DNA from: Chloroflexota bacterium
GTDB lineage: Bacteria; Chloroflexota; UBA11872
Length of the DNA: 64,000 nt
Assembly (NCBI GenBank): GCA_026706485.1
Contig: JAPOYR010000002.1
Coordinates: forward strand, 248,001-312,000
Direction of reading: 5' to 3'
Below are positions 10,581 to 19,773 of the stretch, piece after piece; positions within the stretch are counted from its first letter, which is position 1; every line of letters starts with the position of its first letter. The notes below the pieces were generated by a model. It was given only the letters and a program-made list of their open reading frames with translations, did not search any database and was not told the DNA's origin. The translations under genes and the position numbers were made by a program.

Positions 10581-11684
10581 TCAAACGCCGTTGGGCGTCT
10601 CGTCGAACGTGCGCAGAATCTCGTAGAAGCTGTTGCGCTGGGCGGGCACGAATCCGGCCTCGCGGATCATGGTTTGGGTTTCGGCGATGCTGGTGCGGGC
10701 GTAGTGCCCGGCTTCTTGCATCACGTTTTCCTCGAACAGCGTGCCGCCAAAGTCATCCGCGCCGAAGTGCAGCGCCACCTGCCCGACCTTCTTGCCCTCG
10801 CTAAACCACGACGCGTCCACGTGGTCCACGTTGTCGAGGAACAGCCGTGACGCCGCCAGGATGCGCAGATAGCGATTGGCCGACGCCCGCTTGCCCTCGA
10901 GCTTGCGTCCGAGCGGGGTCCCGCCGGGGGCGAAGCTCCAGGGAATGAAGGCCGTGAACCCGCCCGTCTCGTCCTGCAGGTCCCGCACGCGCGCGAGGTG
11001 CTCCACGAGGTCGTCGTCGGTTTCCACGTGCCCGTACATCATCGTGGCGGTGCTGCGCACGCCGGCGTGGTGCGCGGCGCGATGGACCGCGATCCACTCG
11101 TCAGCGTCCATCTTGAGCGGGCTGATGGCGTCGCGGACGCGGTTGGTGAGCACTTCCGCGCCACCGCCGGGAAAGGTGCGCTGACCTGCCGCGAATAGCG
11201 CGGCCATGACCTCGTCGTAGCTCAATCCGGAAACCTTGGCCATCTCGTAGACCTCGGGCGCCGACCAGAAGTGCGGCGTGAGCCCGGGAAACCGCGCGCG
11301 CGTGGCGCGCACCATGTCGGTGTAGTAATCGAAGGGCAGCTCGGGGTTCAGGCCGCCCTGCATGAGCACGGTGGTGCAGCCCATCTCCACCGCCGCCGCC
11401 ATGCGCTCCAGCATTTCGTCGACGGTATGCGTGTAGGCATCAGGCGCGGTGCTCGTGTGCGGCCGATAGAAGGCGCAGAACGAGCAGTAGGCGTCGCAGA
11501 GGTTGGTGTAGTTGAGGTTGGTGTCGACCACGTAGGTGACGACGGATTCGGGATGACGCTGGAACCTGACCTCGTTGGCCAGCGCGCCCAGGTCCATGAG
11601 CGGCGCGTCGCCGAGCAGGTAGACCGCGTCGGCGGTCGAGAGCCGCCGCCCCTCGCGCACCGTGGCTTCAATCGTGCGCATCAT
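10581..11684 (-). CDS. mqnC: Cyclic dehypoxanthinyl futalosine synthase (radical SAM)
   Basis: A radical SAM enzyme that cyclises dehypoxanthine futalosine. The [4Fe-4S]/SAM motif is CX3CX2C in LCDAYCSFCAF. The block FGADDFGGTLFEENV near the C-terminus identifies MqnC rather than MqnE. I set the start at the ATG at 11684, whose ATGA overlaps the mqnA stop, giving 367 residues; the open frame further upstream is only the antisense-free shadow of mqnA. It is translationally coupled to mqnA. Confidence 0.95.
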   Translation of the reverse strand: MMRTIEATVREGRRLSTADAVYLLGDAPLMDLGALANEVRFQRHPESVVTYVVDTNLNYTNLCDAYCSFCAFYRPHTSTAPDAYTHTVDEMLERMAAAVEMGCTTVLMQGGLNPELPFDYYTDMVRATRARFPGLTPHFWSAPEVYEMAKVSGLSYDEVMAALFAAGQRTFPGGGAEVLTNRVRDAISPLKMDADEWIAVHRAAHHAGVRSTATMMYGHVETDDDLVEHLARVRDLQDETGGFTAFIPWSFAPGGTPLGRKLEGKRASANRYLRILAASRLFLDNVDHVDASWFSEGKKVGQVALHFGADDFGGTLFEENVMQEAGHYARTSIAETQTMIREAGFVPAQRNSFYEILRTFDETPNGV

Positions 11685-12442
11685 GCGGCATCGTGCTGGA
11701 CGCTGACCTGGGCATCCAGCTCTCGAAAGCGGTCGACGGCCGTCCAGGCGCGCGGTCCAAAGCGGTACTCGAACGTCTGGAGATAGCGGCGAACCGCCGC
11801 CGCGTCTAGCCCGCAGTCGGGACGCCGCGCGGCCAGCGCTCCCAAGTCTTCGAGGTTGATGGTGAGCTGGCGATCCAGGTAGTCCACCGCCGCCGCGGCG
11901 CTCGCGGGCGCCACGCCCGCCCGTCGCATCCACGCGGCGAACACGAAGGGCAGACCGGTCCACTCGTGCCATGCCGCCGCCAGGTCGGTGACGTGGGGAT
12001 AGCGGGGATCTTGCGGCGCTTGCAGCAGCGCGCGGTCGCCGATGAGCAACACGGCGTCGGCCGGGACATCCAACGGCGCCAGCCGGTAGCCGCCGATGGC
12101 GTAGTAGCGCTGCAAGAGCACGCTCAGCAGCCGGGCCGAGGTGGCCGTGTCGTCGATGACGCCAATGGTCCGGCCGCCCAGGTCGGATGGCGGCACCTCG
12201 GAGAAGAGGAGCACGGACTTGGCGTCGGCCTGGGTCGCGATGCCCATGTCGCCCACCGGTTCGAACAGGTCCGGATGGTCGAACGCGGCGACGATCGGCA
12301 GCGGCGCCACGTCGACCTGGCCGCCGCGCACCAGATCGATCATGGCCCGGGGGGTCGCCGTGCGCGCTTCGGCGCGAACCGGATCGTCGCCGAAGAACGG
12401 CTCGGTGTTCAGATAGGGAATGCGCCCGAGGCTAGGCAGCAT
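11681..12442 (-). CDS. mqnA: Chorismate dehydratase
   Basis: MqnA dehydrates chorismate to 3-enolpyruvylbenzoate, the first committed step of the futalosine route. The 253-residue protein has the periplasmic-binding-like fold. Visible family blocks are GRIPYLNTEPFF at the start, GQVDVAPLPIVAAF, SVLLFSEVPP, and IGDRALL followed by WHEWTGLPFVFAAW. It begins inside the end of mqnE (11-base overlap) and ends in the ATGA of mqnC, consistent with one transcript. Confidence 0.95.
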   Translation of the reverse strand: MLPSLGRIPYLNTEPFFGDDPVRAEARTATPRAMIDLVRGGQVDVAPLPIVAAFDHPDLFEPVGDMGIATQADAKSVLLFSEVPPSDLGGRTIGVIDDTATSARLLSVLLQRYYAIGGYRLAPLDVPADAVLLIGDRALLQAPQDPRYPHVTDLAAAWHEWTGLPFVFAAWMRRAGVAPASAAAAVDYLDRQLTINLEDLGALAARRPDCGLDAAAVRRYLQTFEYRFGPRAWTAVDRFRELDAQVSVQHDAA

Positions 12443-13538
12443 GGGTGCGCATGACGGTGTAGGTGGCGTTGCGTTCCACCGGCACCTTGCCGGCCGAGCG
12501 AATGAGCCCCACCAGCCGCGTGCGGGCGACGCCGACCGGGCTGTCGGCTAGCGCGGCGTGCGCGATGCGCTCGGTGCCGATGGTGCCGTCCAGGTCGTCG
12601 GCGCCAAAGTTCAGACCGATTGAGGCGGTCTCTTCGCCCGTCATCACCCAATAGGCCTTGATGTGCGGAAAATTGTCGAGCATCAGCCGGGCGGTGGCGA
12701 TCATGCGCAGATCGTCGATAGCGCTGGCGTGGCGGGGCACGAGGTTCGTGGTGCCGAGCTGGTATTCCAAGGGGATAAAGCAGAGGAATCCGCCGGTGAC
12801 GTCCTGGGCCTCGCGCAGCCGCACGAAGTGGTGGATGCGCTCCTCGTGCGTCTCGATGTGGCCGTAGAGCATCGTGGCGTTGGATTGCAGCCCCATGCGG
12901 TGGGCGAGGTGGTGGATTTCGATCCAGCGGTCGGCGCCGGCCTTGCCGCGGAAGAGCTCGCGTCGCACCCGCTCGGAAAAGACCTCCGCCCCGCCGCCGG
13001 GCATCGAACTGACGCCGGCGGCCATCATGCGTTGCAGGACCTCCGCGTCCGAGAGCTTGAATCGCTTGTGGAAATAGTCGACCTCGGCCGCCGTGAACGC
13101 CTTGATCTGGACGGCGGGTCGCTCGTCCTTGATGGCGCGCAGCAGATCCTCGTACCACTCGAACGGGATGTCGGGGTGGTGGCCGCCGACGATGTGCACC
13201 TCGTGCACGTCGGGCGGAATCTGGCCCAGGATTTCGGCGATCGAGTATTCGTAGGCGTGGCTGTCGCCGCGCTTGGCGGCGAAGTCGCAGAACTTGCACG
13301 ACAGCACGCAGATGTTGGTCGGATTGATGTGGACGTTGAGCGTGAAGTACACGCGGTCGTCGGAGCGACGGCGGGCGGCCCAATCGGCCATGCGCCCCAG
13401 GCCGACGATGTCCGGCGTCTGGAGGCAGCGGAGTCCGTCGGCCGCGCTGAGGCGACGTCCTTCGCGGACGCTGTCCCAGATAGGCTCCAGCGCGGCGTCG
13501 CGGAAGCGCATGTCGGGAGCGGTGATCGCCTCAGGCAT
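12432..13538 (-). CDS. mqnE: Aminodeoxyfutalosine synthase (radical SAM)
   Basis: MqnE joins 3-enolpyruvylbenzoate to SAM, forming aminodeoxyfutalosine. The 368-residue protein has the CX3CX2C cluster motif (ICVLSCKFCDF), the HIVGGHHPDIPFEWY block and the late NFGADDLDGTIGTERI block that separates it from MqnC. It starts 8 bases inside the end of the tetR gene and overlaps mqnA by 11 bases. The nucleosidase or deaminase needed for the next step (MqnB or an adenosine deaminase) is not in this window. Confidence 0.95.
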   Translation of the reverse strand: MPEAITAPDMRFRDAALEPIWDSVREGRRLSAADGLRCLQTPDIVGLGRMADWAARRRSDDRVYFTLNVHINPTNICVLSCKFCDFAAKRGDSHAYEYSIAEILGQIPPDVHEVHIVGGHHPDIPFEWYEDLLRAIKDERPAVQIKAFTAAEVDYFHKRFKLSDAEVLQRMMAAGVSSMPGGGAEVFSERVRRELFRGKAGADRWIEIHHLAHRMGLQSNATMLYGHIETHEERIHHFVRLREAQDVTGGFLCFIPLEYQLGTTNLVPRHASAIDDLRMIATARLMLDNFPHIKAYWVMTGEETASIGLNFGADDLDGTIGTERIAHAALADSPVGVARTRLVGLIRSAGKVPVERNATYTVMRTHAA

Positions 13539-14181
13539 GGGCCGGAGTCCGGTCCGCCCGGAGCTGGTTGATGTCGATGCCCACGCTCTGCAGCAGCAAA
13601 TGCCGCAGCGCCGGATAGGTCATGTGCAACGGCCCATGGTCGGGATCGTGCAGCCAGCGGACGACGATTTCGCTGATGGCGCCGAACCAGGCGGTGGCGA
13701 TGAGATCGGTGTCGCAGGGTTCGAGGGTGCCCTCGGCGACCGCGGCGTCCAGGTGGCGGCGAATCAGCGCGGCAAACTGCTGCCGGACGAAGAGTAAGTC
13801 GTCGCTGAAGGCGCGCCCGGCGCCCGCAACCTCCACCAGCGTGACGCGCGCCAGCGTGCGGTGCTTGGTGAAGATGTCGATGACCGACAGCAGCGCGGCG
13901 TCGAGCCGGTGGATGGCGGTGGGCTCGTCGACCAGCTCCCGCTCGACGCGCTCGACCAGGTAGGACGCCAACTCCCGCACCAACGCGCGAAAGATGGCCT
14001 CTTTGCTCGGAAAGTGAAAGTAGGCCGTGCCCTTGGAACGGCCGGCGCGGGTGACGATTTCGTCAACCGCCGCGCGGTGATAGCCCTTCTCGCCAAAGAC
14101 GTTGAGGGCGGATTCGAGCAGCGCGCGCCGCGTGGCGTCTCGCTTGGTTCCGCGACGGGCCCCAGGGAGGCGAAGTTGCAA
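13531..14181 (-). CDS. TetR-family transcriptional regulator heading the menaquinone operon
   Basis: A one-component regulator with an N-terminal TetR helix-turn-helix (residues about 15-60: ALLESALNVFGEKGYHRAAVDEI, then AGRSKGTAYFHFPSKEAIF) and a helical ligand/dimer domain. The frame is open for a further 116 codons upstream but those are arginine-rich shadow sequence. The likely start is the TTG at 14181, with a GGTGA-like site upstream; no ATG or GTG fits. It overlaps mqnE by 8 bases, so it is cotranscribed with the mqn genes. A palindrome at 14195-14216, right at its start, fits an autoregulatory operator. The C-terminal domain looks like the TetR_C group seen with fatty-acid-type ligands, but this is a guess. 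Confidence 0.85.
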   Translation of the reverse strand: MQLRLPGARRGTKRDATRRALLESALNVFGEKGYHRAAVDEIVTRAGRSKGTAYFHFPSKEAIFRALVRELASYLVERVERELVDEPTAIHRLDAALLSVIDIFTKHRTLARVTLVEVAGAGRAFSDDLLFVRQQFAALIRRHLDAAVAEGTLEPCDTDLIATAWFGAISEIVVRWLHDPDHGPLHMTYPALRHLLLQSVGIDINQLRADRTPAHA

Positions 14182-14194
14182 CGGCCGATCACCA

Positions 14195-14216
14195 AAACCG
14201 ACTGGTGAGTCAGTTT
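14195..14216. promoter_or_regulatory. Inverted-repeat operator, probable TetR binding site
   Basis: Nine-base arms AAACCGACT and AGTCAGTTT flank a 4-base centre GGTG; 8 of 9 positions are complementary. The GACT-N4-AGTC core is the usual arrangement for TetR-family operators. It lies 13 bases before the proposed tetR start and after the end of the preceding gene, so binding should block transcription of tetR-mqnEACD. No clear -35/-10 pair is visible around it. Confidence 0.7.
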
Positions 14217-14255
14217 GGCCCAAGTGGGATTCCGGCGTCAACTGAAGGGTTGAGC

Positions 14256-15095
14256 CTAGACCCGAATGCGGGCGAAGTTCATCCGCAACGGCGCGAGGGC
14301 GTCTCGGTTGAGAATCACGGTGGCGGGCATGGGGTCGCGCTTCTGAACCGGCATGGCCCACGCGCCAAACCGGTCGCCCAAGAGGGTGGCGCGGGAGGTG
14401 ACCCACATGCGCCCGCCGTCGAATGGCGACATCAGCATGGTGCCGATGGCCTGCTCGCCGCCGGACAGCGCCGCGGCAAAAACTAACCCCACCTGCGCGG
14501 CGGACACGGCGCCAAATGCCGAGTCCCAAACCTGGGCCATGAACTGGCGCTCGATCATGCTGGCCGCGGCGCGGCGCGGATCGCTGACGTTCACGCCCTG
14601 CGCCCGAATGCTGGCCTCGGCGCTGGCGATCAGGGTGTCGCGAGACTTGAAGAACTGGTCGCGCGCCGCCTCGACGCGGGTGCGATATGCCTCGGTGGGA
14701 TCAAACGGCAGCATAACGACGAGGATGGCCGGAACATGCCGCGGATCGACGTCGAGCGCCACCCGCACCTGATACGGCGGCGAAGGCTGGGTGCGAGCTT
14801 CGGCGTCCTTCTGAGGTTCGGTCGTCGCTGCCGGAGCTTCAGCCGCCTCAGCCTCGGCAGCCGGAAGCGACTCAGTCTCCGCGGTGGGCGCTGGCTCCGC
14901 GGCGGGTGGAGGCTCCGGCGGAGGAGTGGGCGCGGCCGGCAGCGGCTGGCCGCTGGGACCAAGCAGCACGGGCCGTTTGTTCCTCGACTGGGCCACGGCA
15001 TCACTTTCCGGCAGCAGTGCGGGGCATGCTACCGCACTCGCGGCCGCGGCCCACCCCCAGGCCATCGCGGGCGCGGCGTATTCTTGGTCGAACAT
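14256..15095 (-). CDS. Uncharacterised secreted or lipoprotein-like protein with proline/alanine linker
   Basis: I do not recognise the family. The N-terminus is weakly hydrophobic ([18 protein letters not shown]) and contains a possible lipobox (AVAC), which would favour the ATG at 15065 over 15095. A low-complexity Pro/Ala/Glu linker covers roughly residues 45-105, and a folded C-terminal domain follows ([22 protein letters not shown], then a helical [16 protein letters not shown]). That suggests a membrane-tethered extracytoplasmic domain on a flexible stalk. It is divergent from the aldolase gene and 39 bases upstream of the tetR operator. Confidence 0.6.
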   Translation of the reverse strand: MFDQEYAAPAMAWGWAAAASAVACPALLPESDAVAQSRNKRPVLLGPSGQPLPAAPTPPPEPPPAAEPAPTAETESLPAAEAEAAEAPAATTEPQKDAEARTQPSPPYQVRVALDVDPRHVPAILVVMLPFDPTEAYRTRVEAARDQFFKSRDTLIASAEASIRAQGVNVSDPRRAAASMIERQFMAQVWDSAFGAVSAAQVGLVFAAALSGGEQAIGTMLMSPFDGGRMWVTSRATLLGDRFGAWAMPVQKRDPMPATVILNRDALAPLRMNFARIRV

Positions 15096-15151
15096 CGCAG
15101 CCGGTAGCCGGCCGGCGGGTCGTTGCGACGGGCGAGAGAGGAGACGGTCCG

Positions 15152-16201
15152 ATGGCGCTGCTGCCGATGCGCGTGCTGCTCGATCACGCGGCCGCCAACG
15201 ACTATGGAGTCGCGGCCTTCAACGTGAACTTCATGGAGCAGATCCAGGCCATCATGGAGGCGGCCGACGAGGCGGACGCGCCGGTGATCATCCAGGCCAG
15301 CCGCGGCGCGCGTGAGTACACCAACGACCTCTACCTGCGGCACCTGATGCTGGCCGCCGCGGAGCTCTATCCGCACGTGCCGATCGCCATGCACCAGGAC
15401 CACGGCAATAGCCCCGCGACGTGCGCCAGCGCGATCGACAACGGATTCACCAGCGTGATGATGGACGGGTCGCTGGAGGCCGACGGCAAGACGCCGGCGT
15501 CGTACGAGTACAACGTGGCGGTCACGCGCGAGGTCGTGTCGCTGGCCCACGCGAAGGGCGTGACCGTCGAGGGCGAGCTTGGCGTGCTGGGAAGCCTGGA
15601 GACCGGCATGGGCGACCAGGAAGACGGTCACGGCGCGGAGGGGCCAGTCGATCGGGAGCAGTTGCTGACCGATCCCGAACAGGCCGAGGACTTCGTGGCT
15701 GCGACGGGCGTGGACGCGCTGGCCGTGGCGATCGGCACGAGTCACGGGGCCTACAAGTTCAGCCGCAAGCCGGACGCGGGGGTGCTGGTGATGGACCGGA
15801 TTCGCGAAATCCATCGCCGTCTGCCCAACACGCACCTCGTCATGCACGGCAGCTCATCGGTGCCGCAGCACTTGCAAGACGTGATCAACGCGAACGGTGG
15901 CGAGATGCGGCAGACGTATGGCGTGCCGATTGCCGAGATTCAGGAGGGCATCCGCCACGGCGTGCGCAAGATCAACGTCGACACCGACAACCGCATGGCC
16001 ATCACCGGCGCCATTCGCCAGGTGTTTCACGAGGACCCGAGCGAGTTCGATCCACGCAAATACCTGGGCCCTGCGCGCGACGCGATGAAGCAGGTGTGCC
16101 TGGCGCGCATGGAGGCGTTTGGGATGGCCGGCCAGGGCTCACGGGTGCCGCACGTGGGGCTGGACGCGATGGCCGGCGAGTACGCGGCGCTGGTCGTCTA
16201 A
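15152..16201 (+). CDS. fba: Class II fructose-bisphosphate aldolase
   Basis: A zinc-dependent aldolase (glycolysis/gluconeogenesis) of 349 residues. Metal and catalytic elements are visible: HQDHGNS (His and the catalytic Asp), DGSLE, VEGELG (Glu), SHGAYKF (His) and HGSSSVP (His), followed by KINVDTDNR. The ATG at 15152 is preceded by a GAGAGGAGA ribosome site; the frame is open upstream but not homologous. A small helical-repeat gene follows 17 bases downstream on the same strand. Confidence 0.95.
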   Translation: MALLPMRVLLDHAAANDYGVAAFNVNFMEQIQAIMEAADEADAPVIIQASRGAREYTNDLYLRHLMLAAAELYPHVPIAMHQDHGNSPATCASAIDNGFTSVMMDGSLEADGKTPASYEYNVAVTREVVSLAHAKGVTVEGELGVLGSLETGMGDQEDGHGAEGPVDREQLLTDPEQAEDFVAATGVDALAVAIGTSHGAYKFSRKPDAGVLVMDRIREIHRRLPNTHLVMHGSSSVPQHLQDVINANGGEMRQTYGVPIAEIQEGIRHGVRKINVDTDNRMAITGAIRQVFHEDPSEFDPRKYLGPARDAMKQVCLARMEAFGMAGQGSRVPHVGLDAMAGEYAALVV

Positions 16202-16218
16202 CCGGTCGCCGGATCCGG

Positions 16219-16806
16219 GTGCGAATCGATCGGGACGCGCTGCAGGCGCTCCGCGGGTGCGGCAGCGCGGCGGCCCACGCTTGGGCGAAGGGCTGCGCAC
16301 GCGAAGCCCTGGACGAGATCGGTCGGACGGCGTGTGCGCCCGAGTTTCAAAGCCGCGGAACCGGAGCGATCAGCCCCCAGGCGGCGACACACCTCGGTCA
16401 CGCCATCGCCGAGGCCCTGGGCAAGGAGCCTGACTCCAGCGAAACCACCCTGGCGCTGGCAGCGGCGTTGCTCGCGTCACCGAGCCCATCCCTTCGAATG
16501 GTCGGCCCGCACGTGCTCACGCCGCTGGCACGGGAGAGTCCCGCCTGCGCCGGTCGCATCGTTCAGCTGGCCGATCTGTGCGCCGATCCGGCGGCAACGA
16601 CCGCATTGGCGATCCCGCTGGCGGCGGCCGTGACACGCGACTCCTCCGCAGCGGCGGCCAGCTTGGGGCCGGCCGTGAACTCTGCGCGGCGGCGGTTGGC
16701 GTTGCAGGCAACTCGACAGGCCCTCGCCACGAGGAGTCCGGAGCTGGCGCGGACGCTGCCGGACGCGATCGCGAAAGCCTCCCGGCACGCGCCGCCAGCC
16801 GACTAG
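16219..16806 (+). CDS. Helical-repeat (HEAT-like) protein of unknown function
   Basis: A 195-residue Ala/Leu-rich protein starting at GTG 16219, 17 bases after the aldolase stop. It appears all-helical with repeated units such as LGHAIAEALG, TLALAAALLASP, GPHVLTPLARES and ALQATRQALATRSPELA, in the style of HEAT or DNA-alkylation-repair proteins. No catalytic motif could be picked out. Codon third positions are strongly GC, like genuine genes here. It overlaps the DUF971 gene tail-to-tail by 4 bases. Confidence 0.6.
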   Translation: MRIDRDALQALRGCGSAAAHAWAKGCAREALDEIGRTACAPEFQSRGTGAISPQAATHLGHAIAEALGKEPDSSETTLALAAALLASPSPSLRMVGPHVLTPLARESPACAGRIVQLADLCADPAATTALAIPLAAAVTRDSSAAAASLGPAVNSARRRLALQATRQALATRSPELARTLPDAIAKASRHAPPAD

Positions 16807-17135
16807 GCGTCGCCCTCCCGCGTCACGCCGAAGCCGTCGGCCAGGGCGCGCAGGTTCTCCCAGGGATAGATACCCGTGGCGTGGCCGTCCGTCCAGGTGA
16901 AGGTGAGGGCGTAGTGGCCGACGGGCGCAATGCGCACCGCGCCGATGTCGGCCGGGACCGTGTCCGGATCGAGCTGCGGAGCGCCCGTGACCTCGTTGAC
17001 GCACACCGCGCAGCCACAGGCCAGGCGGATTTCACGCAAGGGCAGGGTTGACTCGGCGCCGTCGGCCCAGGTGATCACCAGTGCCTGCTCCCCCACTCGT
17101 CGCAAGCCGGTCGCCGTCGTTGCGGCGCTGGTCAT
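16803..17135 (-). CDS. DUF971 (GBBH-like N-terminal) domain protein
   Basis: A 110-residue single-domain protein. Motifs of the family are the [22 protein letters not shown] stretch (zinc-binding-like cysteines CGCAVC), [25 protein letters not shown] and the aromatic WEN. DUF971 proteins are linked to iron-sulfur or hydroxylase partners in other bacteria; the role here is not defined. Its start ATGA overlaps the stop of the upstream guanylyltransferase gene, so the two are cotranscribed. Confidence 0.85.
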   Translation of the reverse strand: MTSAATTATGLRRVGEQALVITWADGAESTLPLREIRLACGCAVCVNEVTGAPQLDPDTVPADIGAVRIAPVGHYALTFTWTDGHATGIYPWENLRALADGFGVTREGDA

Positions 17136-19636
17136 GCCGGGCGGGCGTCCGCGCCGTTGCGCGCCGCGCGCTCGACGAACGAGCCGATTTCATCGGCCAG
17201 CGTCTCCGCCAGGGCCTGCGTGCCGGCTTCGGCCAGAATGCGAAACGCCGGTTCGTCGACATCCGGAACGACGACCGCACGCTCGCCGGGAGCGCCGATG
17301 ACCACGCCGTCCAGCGGACCCTCGTCGCGGCGCCGGCTGTGGCTGTTGAGGCGACGCATGACGGCCCCGCGGCGCTCCCAGTCCACGCGCACCTCGCGGC
17401 GGGCGACCGTGAATGCCGGCAGCGCCGCCACATAGGCGCTGACCGGCCGCTCGGCGCCGGCCAGCCCGGCCACGAGGCGGATGACCGTGGCCATGGGGTC
17501 GGGACCGGCATGCAGCGATGGGAAGCCGAAGGCATCGCGGCCGTTGATGGTGAGCACGGCGTCGCGCTGCATCGCCGCGCGCATCATGGCGGCGGCGTTC
17601 GTGGGCGTGCGGTGAGGCGCAAACCCCAGATCCGCAGCGTGGTTGAACACGCTGTCGGGGACGGTGACCGGGAGCGCGACGGTGCCCGAGAGGCCCGACG
17701 CGCGCAGCACCGCCACCACCAGACCGGCCGCCTCGAGCGCATCCAGCGCCCGGCCGCGTTCATCGGTGATCCAGACGCGGTTGCCGTCCGCATCGATGAG
17801 CGCCCCGAACGCCGCTCCGACGGCCGGCACGATGCGCCCCAGCCGGGCGCGCCGCGCCTCCAGATCGGCAGGCGTGGGCAGGGACGCGCTGCTCGATGAG
17901 GCGTCGATGGCCGTTTCGCGAACCCCGAGCCGCGCGAGCAGCGTCGGCAGAACCTCGCCACAGGCGCCGCCCATGTAGTCCACGACGAGTCCCAGCGTCC
18001 GTTCGAGCGGCTGCGGAATCTCACTCAGCAACGCATCCCCGTAGTCGCTCACGGGATCGGCCAAGGTGATCTCGGCAATCTCGGCGGCGCCGACGCGGCG
18101 AAAATCCTCGCGGCTGAAGGTGGTCTCGATCTTGCGCTCGTCGCTCGGGCGAATGTCGATCCCGCGCTCGTCCAAGAAACGCACGTCAATGGCGTCCGGG
18201 TCATAGGGCGAGCGCCGAATGTGGATGCAGCCGGCGGCGTCGAACTGCTGGGTGGCGAAGCGCGCCACGGGGAAGGGCATGGCGCCGATGTCGACGGTTC
18301 GCACGCCGACCGACGCCAGGCCGGACATGAGCGCCCGCTTGAACATTCGCGCCGGACGCGTCTCGTCGCGGTTGGCGGCCACCGTCGATCCGGGGGCCAG
18401 CGCCGAGCCCCAGGCCGACCCAAGCCGCGCGGCGAACTCCGGGGTGAGCTCGACATTGGCCAACCCGGCCACGCCGCCGTGCACGAAGATGGTGCGGCGC
18501 GCCCGGCTGCCGTGGACCAAATTGCGGTCAATGACCACGCGGTCTTCCACGAACTTTCGCGGCCAGACGCTGATGCCGGCGCGCACGTTCACTTCGGCCC
18601 CGAGCGTGGTCCCGTCGCCGACTACCGCGCCCTGCCCGACGGCGGCCGCTCGCCCGAGACGGCAGTGGCGCCCGATGACGCAGCGGTCGAGATTGGCGCC
18701 GACGCCGATGTAGGCGTTGCTGAGCACGGTGGATTCGTGCACCTCGGCCCGCTCGTCCACCAGCGTGCGGTCGCCCACCATCGCCGGGCCGCGCACGAGG
18801 GCGCCGGCGCGAACCTCGGCCTCCCGGCCCACGTAGACCGCGCCCTCGATCCGGGCCGAGGGATCCACGCGGGCGGTGGAGTCGATGGTAGGGCGCGTCG
18901 CGCCATAGCCGGGCGCGTCTGGAACCCGCACCCGGCCGCTGACCAGGTCGGCATTGGCCTGCCGGTAGGCGTCCAGCATGCCGACGTCAGTCCAATAGCC
19001 GTCGGCCACGTAGCCGTAGACGGCCTCGCCGCGCCGCAGCATGGCCGGGAACACATCGAGGCTGAAGTCCACCTCGCGCCCGGGCGGAATGTCGTCGAGC
19101 GCCGACGGATGCAGCGCGTAGATGCCGGTGTTGACGGTGTCGCTGAGCACCTCGCCCCAGGAGGGCTTTTCCTGGAACTGCCGCACCCGGCCGTCGTCGT
19201 CGGTGATGACCACGCCGTACTCGAGGGGATTCTCCACTCGATAGAGCAGCAAGGCGGCCTGCGCGGACCGCTCGGTGAAGAAGCTCGCGAAGGCTGAGAG
19301 ATCGACGTCGGTCAGCGCGTCGCCCGAGATCACCAGGAACGGCTCATCCAGCACGTCGCGGGCGAGCGCGACGCTGCCGGCGGTCCCCAGCGGTCGGTCC
19401 TCGTGTGTGTAGGTGATGTTGACGCCGAGCTCCTCTCCGGAGCCGAAGTAGTCCTCGATGACCGACCCGAGGTAATGGAGCGAAATGACGATGTCGGTGA
19501 TGCCGTGGTGCTTGAGCAGGCGCAGGATGTGCTCGATGGCCGGGGCGTGGCCCAGGGTGATCATGGGCTTGGGTCGTTCGAGCGTGAGCGGACGAAGGCG
19601 GGAGCCTTCGCCGCCGGCCATGACCACCGCTTTCAT
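17132..19636 (-). CDS. Mannose-1-phosphate guanylyltransferase / phosphomannomutase-like fusion
   Basis: An 834-residue three-part protein. Residues 1 to about 230 are a nucleotidyltransferase with the signature [19 protein letters not shown]; about 250-370 are a left-handed beta-helix of hexapeptide repeats ([20 protein letters not shown]); the rest is a phosphohexomutase fold ([33 protein letters not shown]). The mutase catalytic loop normally reading TASHNP is replaced by [10 protein letters not shown], and the late phosphate loop is not evident, so mutase activity is doubtful. It probably makes or regulates a nucleotide sugar such as GDP-mannose, which would feed the gmd/rmd genes at 38-40 kb. 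Confidence 0.85.
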   Translation of the reverse strand: MKAVVMAGGEGSRLRPLTLERPKPMITLGHAPAIEHILRLLKHHGITDIVISLHYLGSVIEDYFGSGEELGVNITYTHEDRPLGTAGSVALARDVLDEPFLVISGDALTDVDLSAFASFFTERSAQAALLLYRVENPLEYGVVITDDDGRVRQFQEKPSWGEVLSDTVNTGIYALHPSALDDIPPGREVDFSLDVFPAMLRRGEAVYGYVADGYWTDVGMLDAYRQANADLVSGRVRVPDAPGYGATRPTIDSTARVDPSARIEGAVYVGREAEVRAGALVRGPAMVGDRTLVDERAEVHESTVLSNAYIGVGANLDRCVIGRHCRLGRAAAVGQGAVVGDGTTLGAEVNVRAGISVWPRKFVEDRVVIDRNLVHGSRARRTIFVHGGVAGLANVELTPEFAARLGSAWGSALAPGSTVAANRDETRPARMFKRALMSGLASVGVRTVDIGAMPFPVARFATQQFDAAGCIHIRRSPYDPDAIDVRFLDERGIDIRPSDERKIETTFSREDFRRVGAAEIAEITLADPVSDYGDALLSEIPQPLERTLGLVVDYMGGACGEVLPTLLARLGVRETAIDASSSSASLPTPADLEARRARLGRIVPAVGAAFGALIDADGNRVWITDERGRALDALEAAGLVVAVLRASGLSGTVALPVTVPDSVFNHAADLGFAPHRTPTNAAAMMRAAMQRDAVLTINGRDAFGFPSLHAGPDPMATVIRLVAGLAGAERPVSAYVAALPAFTVARREVRVDWERRGAVMRRLNSHSRRRDEGPLDGVVIGAPGERAVVVPDVDEPAFRILAEAGTQALAETLADEIGSFVERAARNGADARPA

Positions 19637-19773
19637 GCGGAATCACCCGCTGCACGATGGGACTGGCGTTCCAACATGCGGGACCCGGTGGAGCGGACCT
19701 TCATCCGAGTCTAGCGGCTGCGAGCGTCATCGCTCGCGGCATTTCCCACCAAAACCGTGGAGGAGAACCGAGG

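Noticed and set aside
15421-16200. Long upstream extension of the plus-strand frame before GTG 16219
   Set aside because: It lies wholly within the aldolase gene in another frame; only the part after 16219 looks protein-like.
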